DNA from: Sandarakinorhabdus oryzae | Lineage (GTDB): Bacteria > Pseudomonadota > Alphaproteobacteria > Sphingomonadales > Sphingomonadaceae | DNA length: 40,986 nucleotides | Direction of reading: 5' to 3' | Assembly: GCF_009733735.1 (NCBI RefSeq) | Contig: NZ_WNJP01000006.1 | Span: forward strand, 1 to 40,986 | In this document: piece after piece, positions 22,916 to 30,496 of the stretch | Layout: every line of letters begins with the position of its first letter | Position numbering within the stretch: the first letter of the stretch is position 1 | Notes under the pieces: generated by a model | The model's database searches: none | What the model was told of the DNA's origin: nothing | Seen by the model: the letters and a program-made list of their open reading frames with translations, nothing else | Program-made: the position numbers and the translations under genes

Positions 22916-23332
22916 TCAGGTCGCGCGACGTTTCTCGACGATGGCCTCGGCGCGAGCGATCATAGAGTGCAGTCTGTCTAAATCCTCAGAACGGAACGGC
23001 AGGTTGAGTAATGCGGCTTCTGCTCGAAGCGCCTCCAACTCCACATCGGAGATGGGGATGCCTATGAAGTCATCCCAGTCGTAATCGTCGGCCGTTCCAT
23101 CTTGAAAGCGACGGAGAAGGGCAAGAACGTCATCCGGGGAGCGCTCGATCGGCTTCTCGAAGGGCGTAATAACCAGCTTCGCGACAATCGCCACTGGGAT
23201 CAGAATTATGGCAAAAGCGCAGCCTGCCACGTTCCGCAGCAAGCTATTGTCAGGCGAGATCAGCGTGCGCGCCACTAATGCAGGGTAACTGGCCGATGGC
23301 TGGGATGCAAACGGCGCGCAGTCAGATGCCAT
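22916..23332 (-). CDS. Orphan single-span membrane protein
   Basis: A 138-residue protein of unknown family. One transmembrane helix lies at about residues 36-56 (AGCAFAIILIPVAIVAKLVI). The C-terminal half is acidic and helical; its DDYDWDDFIGIPISDVELEALR block recalls small hypothetical proteins that carry a 'WDDFxxxPIxDxxLE' motif. By eye this stretch is less GC-biased than its neighbours and uses more A/T-ending codons. It is flanked by repeat copies D and E in opposite orientation. No Shine-Dalgarno motif is obvious before ATG 23332. It is likely a real gene, but its function is unknown. Confidence 0.65.
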   Translation of the reverse strand: MASDCAPFASQPSASYPALVARTLISPDNSLLRNVAGCAFAIILIPVAIVAKLVITPFEKPIERSPDDVLALLRRFQDGTADDYDWDDFIGIPISDVELEALRAEAALLNLPFRSEDLDRLHSMIARAEAIVEKRRAT

Positions 23333-23359
23333 TTGCTACCAGCGCACCTGAAAACAAAC

Positions 23360-23393
23360 GGGTGCAGGGACTGCGTCCCTGCCCGCCGGAGGC
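23360..23393 (+). repeat. Palindromic repeat, copy E (plus orientation)
   Basis: The element reads GGGTGCAGGGACT, then GCGTCCCTGCCCGCCGGAGGC, with its core at 23364-23382. The stem keeps A:T at position 7/13 but has a 3-nt loop instead of 1 nt. It lies between the RidA stop (23403) and the orphan gene start, inverted relative to copy D. Confidence 0.85.
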
Positions 23394-23402
23394 TCAAAAC
23401 AA

Positions 23403-23786
23403 TTACCCCGGCAGCGCCGCCGTCACTTCGATCTCGATCTTCATCGCCGGATCGATCAGATCAGCGAAGATCACAGTACTGGCGGGTGGATGCGCCCCGA
23501 AGGTGGCGCGCAGTTGCGGCCAGCAGGGTTCGAAATCGGCGCGGTCGGGCACATAATAGGTCACGCGCACGATGTGGGCGAAATCGGTGCCGGCGGCTTC
23601 GAGCGCGCGGCCGATGATGGTGAGCGCGTTGGCACACTGGCCTTCCACGTCGGGCGGCAGTTCGCCGGTTTCGGGATTGCGGCCCACGGTGCCGGAGACG
23701 AATACAAAGGGTGGCGCGACGACGGCGCGGCAGTAGCCGACCAGCGCCTCCCACGGGGCGCCGCTGGAAATCCGGGTGATGGTCAT
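23403..23786 (-). CDS. RidA-family protein
   Basis: A 127-residue RidA/YjgF-type protein. FVFVSGTVGRNPETGELP, QCANALTIIGRALEAAGTDFAHIVRVTYYV and the C-terminal block IEIEVTAALPG are typical. Family members form trimers that hydrolyse reactive enamine/imine intermediates made by PLP enzymes. The canonical C-terminal Arg/Glu positions are partly altered: 'VIFADLIDPAMKIEIEVTA' has no Arg before the E-x-E, so deaminase activity is uncertain. The start is ATG 23786, 1 nt after the stop of the upstream carboxypeptidase gene, so the two are probably co-transcribed. Confidence 0.82.
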   Translation of the reverse strand: MTITRISSGAPWEALVGYCRAVVAPPFVFVSGTVGRNPETGELPPDVEGQCANALTIIGRALEAAGTDFAHIVRVTYYVPDRADFEPCWPQLRATFGAHPPASTVIFADLIDPAMKIEIEVTAALPG

Positions 23787-23787
23787 C

Positions 23788-24849
23788 TTATCGGTTCGGA
23801 AGCGCGCGTCCGCCGCCGCTGCGCACGCTGGCCAGCGATGAGCCACCAAGGCCGGTATCGCCCAGTGCGGTGATGGCACTGGCGACGTCCACTGCCCGGG
23901 TGGCGCGCGTCGGCATGTCCACGGCGCCGCCTTCGGCCACTTCATCGCCGGCCAGGCTTTCCATCACGGCGTCGGGCAGGTCGTCCGGCTCGGCAAAGCG
24001 GCTGGCCACGGTGAAGGGCTGGCCGCGCAGGCGCGAGTCGAGCACATCGAAGCCGATGTTGAGCAGATCCTGCATGTTGTCGTCGCGGCCAAGCCGGCTG
24101 GGGCCGCCGAGGACGACGGCAACCAGACGACGATCGCCGCGCACGGCCGAGGCGGCGAGAGTGAAGCCGGCGGCGTTGGTGAAGCCGGTCTTGATGCCGT
24201 CCACGCCGGGCATGGTGCGCAGCAGGTGGTTGTGGTTTTCCACGGCCATGCCGCGGTAGCGATACTGGGCCTGGCTGAACACCGGATAGAAATCGGGGAA
24301 GTTGCGCAGCATGGCGCGGGACAGCGTGGCGATATCGCGGGCGGTGGTGATGTGATCGGGATTGGGCAGGCCCGAGGCGTTCCGGAATACCGTGTTCATC
24401 ATGCCGAGCCGGCGGGCGGTGGCGGTCATGCGCTCGGCAAAGGCGGCTTCGCTGCCGCTGATATGTTCGGCCAGCGCCACGGCGATATCGTTGGCGCTCT
24501 TGGTGGCGATCACGCCAAAGGCATCCTTGACGCTGATCGTGGCGCCGACGCGCAGGCCCAGCTTCGATGGCGCCTGGCCCCAGGCCCGGCGAGAAATGCG
24601 GATGTCGTCATCCAGGCGCAGGCGGCCGGCGGCGACCTCCTCGAACGCGACATAGAGCGTCATCACCTTGGTGATGGAGGCCGGATAGCGGGCTTCATCG
24701 GCGCGGCGGGCGTAGAGGACTTCGCCGGTGTTGTTGTCGATCAGGATGGCGGCATAGCGCGGCGCGGAATAAAGGCTGGCTGCAAAGGCAGATGGCGCCA
24801 GCAGTGCCAGCAGCATCAGAAGTGTTCGTGCCAGGGCCTTGATCAGCAA
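23788..24849 (-). CDS. D-alanyl-D-alanine carboxypeptidase (S11, DacA-type)
   Basis: A 353-residue periplasmic low-molecular-mass penicillin-binding protein. The signal peptide MLIKALARTLLMLLALLAPSAFA precedes the catalytic domain. The three active-site motifs are SITK (58-61), SAN (118-120) and KTG (220-222), correctly spaced. It trims the terminal D-Ala of peptidoglycan stem peptides, lowering cross-linking. The C-terminal ~60 residues are low-complexity and lack a clear amphipathic membrane anchor. I use TTG 24849 because it includes the full signal peptide and lies downstream of a GGGGAGAGAGGGAA purine tract. It is divergent from prfC with 192 nt between them. Confidence 0.92.
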   Translation of the reverse strand: MLIKALARTLLMLLALLAPSAFAASLYSAPRYAAILIDNNTGEVLYARRADEARYPASITKVMTLYVAFEEVAAGRLRLDDDIRISRRAWGQAPSKLGLRVGATISVKDAFGVIATKSANDIAVALAEHISGSEAAFAERMTATARRLGMMNTVFRNASGLPNPDHITTARDIATLSRAMLRNFPDFYPVFSQAQYRYRGMAVENHNHLLRTMPGVDGIKTGFTNAAGFTLAASAVRGDRRLVAVVLGGPSRLGRDDNMQDLLNIGFDVLDSRLRGQPFTVASRFAEPDDLPDAVMESLAGDEVAEGGAVDMPTRATRAVDVASAITALGDTGLGGSSLASVRSGGGRALPNR

Positions 24850-25041
24850 GCGCTTGTTCCCTCTCTCCCCATGCCATGAAGATTAACCGCATTGGCACGT
24901 TCAAGGGAAGGGGTGAATGACGGTGGCGCATCGTCGCGGACTCGACCTGTCGCCGCAATGCAACAGTCGGGCGTTCCTCTTGCCCTTTCCCCTTGGGCAT
25001 GCGATGCGCCGCGCGCCCCGAAATTGCCGGCCAACTGCCTC

Positions 25042-26634
25042 ATGAACGCGCCCTTTGTCCCGTCTGCCAACCCGGTTCACAACCGGCGCACCTTTGCGAT
25101 CATCTCGCACCCCGATGCCGGCAAGACGACCCTCACCGAGAAATTGCTGCTGTTCGGCGGCGCCATCCACGCTGCCGGCGAAGTGCGCGCGCGCGGACAG
25201 AACCGGCGGGCGCGATCGGACTGGATGAAGATCGAGCAGGCGCGCGGCATCTCGGTCACGTCGAGCGTGATGACCTTCGAGCGTGATGGCGTCACCTTCA
25301 ACCTGCTCGACACGCCGGGCCACGAGGATTTTTCCGAAGACACCTATCGCACGCTCACCGCTGTCGACAGCGCGGTGATGGTGATCGACGCAGCCAAGGG
25401 CATCGAAGCGCAAACCCGCAAGCTGTTCGAGGTCTGCCGCCTGCGCGACGTGCCGATTATCACCTTCATCAACAAGGTGGACCGCGAAGGCCGCGACCCC
25501 TTCGATTTGCTCGACGAAGTGGCCGACATGCTGGCGCTCGACGTGGCGCCGCTGAACTGGCCGGCCGGCATGGGCGGCGAGTTCACCGGGCTGTATGACC
25601 TGAAGCGCCGCCGTTTCCACAAGCCCGATGGCAGCGACAGCCGGTTGGCGGGTGAGGTCGTGTCGGTTGACGGCCTTGATGACCCGCGCATCGATGCGCT
25701 GGCCGGGCCGATGGCGGGCCGCCTGCGCGAGCAGGCCGAACTGGCCGAGGGCGGCTATTCCGATCTCGATATCGACAAATATCGCGCCGGGGCGCTGACC
25801 CCGGTGATTTTCGGCTCCGCGCTGAAGGACTTCGGCGTGGTTGACCTGATCGACGCGATTGCCGCGATGGCGCCGTCGCCGCGCCCACAGCCGGCGCTGC
25901 CGGCGGCGGTGGATCCGGACGGTGCGCAGGTGTCGGGCTTCGTGTTCAAGGTCCAAGCCAACATGAACCCGCAGCACCGCGACCGCATCGCCTTCCTGCG
26001 GCTGGCCAGCGGCCGTTTCCGCCGCGGCATGAAGCTGAAGCAGATGGCCACCGGCAAGATGATCGCCATCAACTCGCCGATCTTCTTCTTCGCCCAGGAT
26101 CGCGAGATCGCTGATGAGGCCTTCCCGGGCGACATCATCGGCATTCCCAACCATGGTGTGCTGCGGGTGGGCGACAGCCTGGTCGAGAAAGACGATGTCA
26201 CCTTCACCGGCATTCCCAACTTCGCGCCGGAAATATTAAGGCGAGTCAAGCTTGATGACCCAACCAAGTCGAAGCAGCTGAAGACCGCGTTGACCGACAT
26301 GGCGGAAGAGGGCGTGACCCAGTTGTTCAAGCCGGCGATCGGCAGCCAGTGGATCGTCGGCGTTGTCGGCCAGCTGCAGCTGGAAGTGCTGATCAGCCGG
26401 CTGGAGGCGGAGTATCGCGTCGCCGCCAGTTTCGAACCCAGCCCCTATGAAACGGCGCGCTGGATTTCCGGCGCGCCTGCGGCCATGAAGGGCTTCGTGG
26501 ATGAGCATCGCAGCGCCATGGCCGAAGATCGCGACGGGGCCCCGGTGTTCCTGGCGCGGGACAATTGGGAACTGAACTTCGTGACCCAGCGATTCCCGGA
26601 CATCAAATTCTCCGCCACACGGGAACGCGCCTGA
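25042..26634 (+). CDS. prfC: Peptide chain release factor 3 (GTPase)
   Basis: A 530-residue translation GTPase. G1 is HPDAGKTT, the switch region contains RGISVTSSVM, G3 is DTPGHEDF and G4 is NKVD, followed by the RF3-typical FSEDTYRTLTAVDSAVMVIDAAKG. RF3 recycles RF1/RF2 from the ribosome after peptide release. The length matches the family (about 530). Downstream, FFFAQDREIADEAFPGDIIGIPNHG and QLQLEVLISRLEAEY are also diagnostic. The start ATG 25042 lacks an obvious Shine-Dalgarno sequence. Its TGA stop shares one base with the ATG of the penicillin-binding protein gene (TGATG), so the two are translationally coupled. Confidence 0.94.
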   Translation: MNAPFVPSANPVHNRRTFAIISHPDAGKTTLTEKLLLFGGAIHAAGEVRARGQNRRARSDWMKIEQARGISVTSSVMTFERDGVTFNLLDTPGHEDFSEDTYRTLTAVDSAVMVIDAAKGIEAQTRKLFEVCRLRDVPIITFINKVDREGRDPFDLLDEVADMLALDVAPLNWPAGMGGEFTGLYDLKRRRFHKPDGSDSRLAGEVVSVDGLDDPRIDALAGPMAGRLREQAELAEGGYSDLDIDKYRAGALTPVIFGSALKDFGVVDLIDAIAAMAPSPRPQPALPAAVDPDGAQVSGFVFKVQANMNPQHRDRIAFLRLASGRFRRGMKLKQMATGKMIAINSPIFFFAQDREIADEAFPGDIIGIPNHGVLRVGDSLVEKDDVTFTGIPNFAPEILRRVKLDDPTKSKQLKTALTDMAEEGVTQLFKPAIGSQWIVGVVGQLQLEVLISRLEAEYRVAASFEPSPYETARWISGAPAAMKGFVDEHRSAMAEDRDGAPVFLARDNWELNFVTQRFPDIKFSATRERA

Positions 26635-28604
26635 TGGCCGGCTTCCCCGCCCGCATCGGCACGCTGTGGGGGCAGGTTCGCCCTTATCGCTGGTGGATCG
26701 CGGGCGGCATGGTTGCCCTGTTCGGCCTGCTGGTGGCCTGGCTGGTGGCCACCGCGCCGCTGGGGCGTGCGCTGGAGCCGGCCAAGCAGCCCAGCCTGAT
26801 CATCACCGACATGAACGGCAAGCCGATCGCCCGGCGCGGCGATTACAAGGAAGAGCCGGTGAAGATCGCGCAGTTGCCGGCCTATGTGCCGGCCGCCTTC
26901 ATTGCCATCGAGGATCGCCGCTTTCGCGACCACTGGGGCATTGATCCGATCGGCATCTTGCGGGCGCTCGCCACCAATGCCCAAGCCGGCGGCGTCCGCC
27001 AGGGCGGATCGACCCTCACCCAGCAATTGGCCAAGACCAGCTTCCTGTCGTCGGAACGCTCGATCAAGCGCAAGCTGCAGGAAATCATCATCGCGCTCTA
27101 CCTGGAGGCGCGACTCTCCAAGGACGAGATCCTGCAGAATTACCTGTCGTCGGTCTATTTCGGCGATGGCGCCTATGGCATCCGCGCGGCGGCGCGCACC
27201 TATTTCGACAAGCCCCCCGAGCAATTGTCGCTGGGCGAAGCCGCGCTGCTGGCGGGCCTGGTGCAGGCGCCGTCGCGGCTGGCGCCGTCCCGCCATCTGA
27301 AACAGGCCAACGAACGCGCCGCCCAGGTGCTCGCCGCCATGGTCGAAACCGGCGCCATCACGGCGGCGCAAGCCAAGGCGGCGCGGCCGGCCGCATATCG
27401 CCCCGGCCGCAAGAACCTGCCCACCGGCAGCTATTTTGCCGACTGGGTGCTGCCGCAGGCGCGCGAAGCGACCGAGGCCGATTATGGCGAGATCGTCGTC
27501 AAGACCACGCTCGATCCCAAGCTGCAGACGATCGCCGAGAATATCATCAAGGACGGTTTGGCCCGCGCCGGCGGCCTGAATGTCAGCCAGGCGGCGCTGG
27601 TGGCGATGCGGCTGGATGGCCGCGTCGTGGCGATGGTAGGCGGCACCGATTACAAGGAGTCGAGCTTCAACCGCGCCACCCAGGCCCAGCGCCAGCCGGG
27701 CTCCTCGTTCAAGCTGTTCGTCTATCTGGCGGCGCTGGAAGCCGGCAAGAAGCCGGGTGACACCATTGTTGATGAACCGATCGAGATTTGCGAGCCGGGC
27801 CAGCAGCCGGGCGAATGCTATGCGCCCAAGAATGACGACCTGCGCTTCCGCGGCACCATCAGCCTCGCCACCGCCTTTGCCGCCAGCTCCAACATCGCTG
27901 CCGTGAAGTTGGCGCAGGAGATCGGCATTTCGGCTGTAGCGAAACAGGTGAAGAAGCTCGGCATTGAAGGCGGAGTGAGCATCTATCCGGCGATGGCGCT
28001 GGGCACGACGCCAATCCCGCTCATCGACATGACGCGGGCCTTTGCCGCCGTCGCGCTGGGCACATATCCGGTGAAGGCCACTGGCCTGTGGCGGGCTGAC
28101 CCGTGGCCGGAGAAAGTGACCCCGCCGGAAGCGACGCGGACCAGCTGGCCGGTGCGCGAAGACATGATGCAGATGCTGCAATCGGTGGTGCGCAATGGCA
28201 CCGGCAACGCGGCCCGCCTGCCCATGCCGGCCTGGGGCAAGACCGGCACCACACAGAACCACCGCGATGCGCTGTTCATTGGCTTTGCCGGCGATCTCGT
28301 GGTGGGCATCTGGGTGGGCAATGACGACAATTCACCCATGGCCGGCAGCATTGTCGGCGGCGGCCTGCCGGCGCGGATGTGGAAGGGCTTCATGACCCGG
28401 GCGCTGGAGAGCGAGGGCAAGCTGATCCCGGAACCGGAAGCAGCGCCGGTGGAAGTGGACATGGATGCGCTCGCCACCGACATGGAGGGCATGACCATCG
28501 ATCTCAATGGCGAGCCCAACAGCCCGCCGCCGGTGATCGATGTGCCCGACGAGACGGTGACCGCACCGCCGGCGCCGCCGCAGGGCCCGGCACCGCCCCA
28601 ATAG
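26634..28604 (+). CDS. Class A penicillin-binding protein (PBP1A family)
   Basis: A 656-residue bifunctional peptidoglycan synthase. A single membrane anchor lies at about residues 21-41. The transglycosylase domain has catalytic Glu93 in EDRRF and GGSTLTQQLAK (124-134). The transpeptidase domain has Ser357/Lys360 in SSFK, the SSN motif (AASSNIAAVKL), and KTG 536-538 (KTGTTQNH). The C-terminus is a short Pro-rich tail. The protein polymerises glycan strands and cross-links them in the periplasm. At 656 residues it is shorter than enterobacterial PBP1A, which is common in alphaproteobacteria. Its start overlaps the prfC stop by one base; no independent ribosome-binding site is evident. Confidence 0.93.
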   Translation: MAGFPARIGTLWGQVRPYRWWIAGGMVALFGLLVAWLVATAPLGRALEPAKQPSLIITDMNGKPIARRGDYKEEPVKIAQLPAYVPAAFIAIEDRRFRDHWGIDPIGILRALATNAQAGGVRQGGSTLTQQLAKTSFLSSERSIKRKLQEIIIALYLEARLSKDEILQNYLSSVYFGDGAYGIRAAARTYFDKPPEQLSLGEAALLAGLVQAPSRLAPSRHLKQANERAAQVLAAMVETGAITAAQAKAARPAAYRPGRKNLPTGSYFADWVLPQAREATEADYGEIVVKTTLDPKLQTIAENIIKDGLARAGGLNVSQAALVAMRLDGRVVAMVGGTDYKESSFNRATQAQRQPGSSFKLFVYLAALEAGKKPGDTIVDEPIEICEPGQQPGECYAPKNDDLRFRGTISLATAFAASSNIAAVKLAQEIGISAVAKQVKKLGIEGGVSIYPAMALGTTPIPLIDMTRAFAAVALGTYPVKATGLWRADPWPEKVTPPEATRTSWPVREDMMQMLQSVVRNGTGNAARLPMPAWGKTGTTQNHRDALFIGFAGDLVVGIWVGNDDNSPMAGSIVGGGLPARMWKGFMTRALESEGKLIPEPEAAPVEVDMDALATDMEGMTIDLNGEPNSPPPVIDVPDETVTAPPAPPQGPAPPQ

Positions 28605-28607
28605 GGC

Positions 28608-30455
28608 TCAATCCTTGTAGAGCTTGTCCAGCCGCTCGCCATAGACCTGCTTCAGCACGTGGCGGCGAATCTTCAGCGACGGGGTCAGCTGCTGGTTGTC
28701 GGTGGTGAAGGCTTCATCGGCGATGATCACCCGGCGCACCTTCTCGATCACGCTCAGTTTCTGATTCACCCGGTCCACCGCGGCCTGGATGGCGCGCACA
28801 TATTCGGGCTCGTCGCGCAGCTTGTGCAGATCGGCGGGCAGGCCCTTGTCGCGGGCAAAGCACAGCGCCCATTCGGCTTCGGGCACCACCACGCCGACCA
28901 GATAGGGGCGCTTGTCGCCATAGACCATGGCCTGGGCAATCTCGTCCTGCAGGGTCAGCATGCCCTCGACGCGCTGGGGCGCAACATTGTCGCCCTTGTC
29001 GTTGACGATGATGTCCTTCTTGCGATCGGTGATGACGAGGTGGCCATCCTTGTCGAGATGGCCGATGTCACCGGTGTAGAGCCAGCCGTCCTTGAGCGCC
29101 TTGTGGCTCTCGGCATCGTTCATCCAGTAACCGTCCATCACCAGCTCGCCGCGCACCAGGATCTCGCCATCGGCGGCGATCTTCACCTCGACCTGGTCCA
29201 GCGGCGGGCCAACCGTGTGCATCTTCAGCTTGGCGCGCGGGCGATTGCAGCTGATCACCGGGCCGGCTTCGGTCTGGCCATAGCCTTGCAGGATCGGGAT
29301 GCCGATGGCGGTGAAGAAAATCCCCACTTCCGGGTTCAGCGGCGCCCCGCCAGCCACCATGGCGCGCAGCCGGCCGCCGAACTTGGCCCGGATGGACTTG
29401 CGGATTGTGCGCTCCAGCGCCTGGTCGATCAGTTTTTCGGCCAGGCTCAGGCTTTCGCCGCGGGCTTCCTTGCGAGCAATGGCGAGCGCCTGGTTGAGGA
29501 GGGTGATGGCCAGCCCGCCCTGCTTCTCGATCTGCTTGGCGATACGCATGCGCAGCACCTCGAACAGGCGCGGCACCACCACCATGAAGGTGGGGCGGGC
29601 CTCCTCGATGTTGGCGGCAAGCTTTTCCAGCCCTTCGGCGTACCAGATCTGGCCGCCCATCCCCAACGGCATGTACTGGCCGGCGGTGTGTTCATAGGCG
29701 TGAGACAGCGGCAGGAACGACAGGAACAATTCGCCCGGCACCTCGCCGGGGAAGAAATCCTGTTCGATCACCGCGATGGCGCCGGCGATATTGCGCATGA
29801 TAGCGCCATGATGCTGGCGCACGCCGCGCGGCAGGCCGCCGGTGCCGCTGGTGTAGATCAGACAGGCGAGATCCTCACGCTTCATCGTGGCGCGGGCGCG
29901 CACGGCGGCGCGATCCTCGTCGATCAGTGGCGCGCGGCCGGCGACCAGCTTGGCCCAGTCATGGATGGCGAGGCCCTGCACCTCCTGCAGCGGCTCCATG
30001 GTAATCACGATGCGGCAATTGTCGGTGGCCATGGCGGCCGGCAGCACATTCTTCGCCAGCTTCGGGCCTGAAACGATGACAGCGCGGGCGCCGCTGTTGG
30101 TCAGGATATGGGTGTGGTCGGCCTCGGTGTTGGTGGTGTAGGCCGGCACGGTGATGGCGCCGGCGGCCATGATGGCGAGATCGGCAAGGCACCATTCCGG
30201 GCGGTTTTCCGACACCAGGCACACCCGGTCGCCGCGGTTGATGCCGATCGCGGTGAGCGCGGCCGACAGGCTGGCGACGATGTCCCGCGCCTCGCCCCAG
30301 CTGATCGTGCGCCACTGGCCGCCGACCTTGGCCGTGAGGCAGGGTGCGGCCGGCTGGGCATCGGCCCGATCGAGAAACATCGCGACCAGGTTGGGCGCGG
30401 CATCGACGCGGGCCGCAAGTGCGGCAGGCCGCAGCGGCGGCAGTTTCGGCAGCAT
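28608..30455 (-). CDS. Long-chain acyl-CoA synthetase (AMP-binding)
   Basis: A 615-residue adenylate-forming enzyme of the FadD15/FACL type. The P-loop is YTSGTGGLPRGV. Later blocks are ILQGYGQTEAGPVISCN, VRGELVMDGYWMN, and LYTGDIGHLDKDGHLVITDRKKDI with a C-terminal VAPQRVEG. It converts fatty acids to acyl-CoA through acyl-AMP. The ATG at 30455 is preceded by GGGGAGAG at good spacing, and homologues begin near LPPLRPAALAARVDAAPN. The stop is 3 nt from the convergent PBP gene. It lies 41 nt downstream of the gamma-glutamyltransferase gene on the same strand. Confidence 0.9.
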   Translation of the reverse strand: MLPKLPPLRPAALAARVDAAPNLVAMFLDRADAQPAAPCLTAKVGGQWRTISWGEARDIVASLSAALTAIGINRGDRVCLVSENRPEWCLADLAIMAAGAITVPAYTTNTEADHTHILTNSGARAVIVSGPKLAKNVLPAAMATDNCRIVITMEPLQEVQGLAIHDWAKLVAGRAPLIDEDRAAVRARATMKREDLACLIYTSGTGGLPRGVRQHHGAIMRNIAGAIAVIEQDFFPGEVPGELFLSFLPLSHAYEHTAGQYMPLGMGGQIWYAEGLEKLAANIEEARPTFMVVVPRLFEVLRMRIAKQIEKQGGLAITLLNQALAIARKEARGESLSLAEKLIDQALERTIRKSIRAKFGGRLRAMVAGGAPLNPEVGIFFTAIGIPILQGYGQTEAGPVISCNRPRAKLKMHTVGPPLDQVEVKIAADGEILVRGELVMDGYWMNDAESHKALKDGWLYTGDIGHLDKDGHLVITDRKKDIIVNDKGDNVAPQRVEGMLTLQDEIAQAMVYGDKRPYLVGVVVPEAEWALCFARDKGLPADLHKLRDEPEYVRAIQAAVDRVNQKLSVIEKVRRVIIADEAFTTDNQQLTPSLKIRRHVLKQVYGERLDKLYKD

Positions 30456-30496
30456 CACTCTCTCCCCAGAGGCGTTGGCCGCCTCCCTTGTTCTCG

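Noticed and set aside
26445-28262. 605-codon minus-strand open frame
   Set aside because: Antisense of prfC and the PBP gene, both of which have full sets of catalytic motifs.
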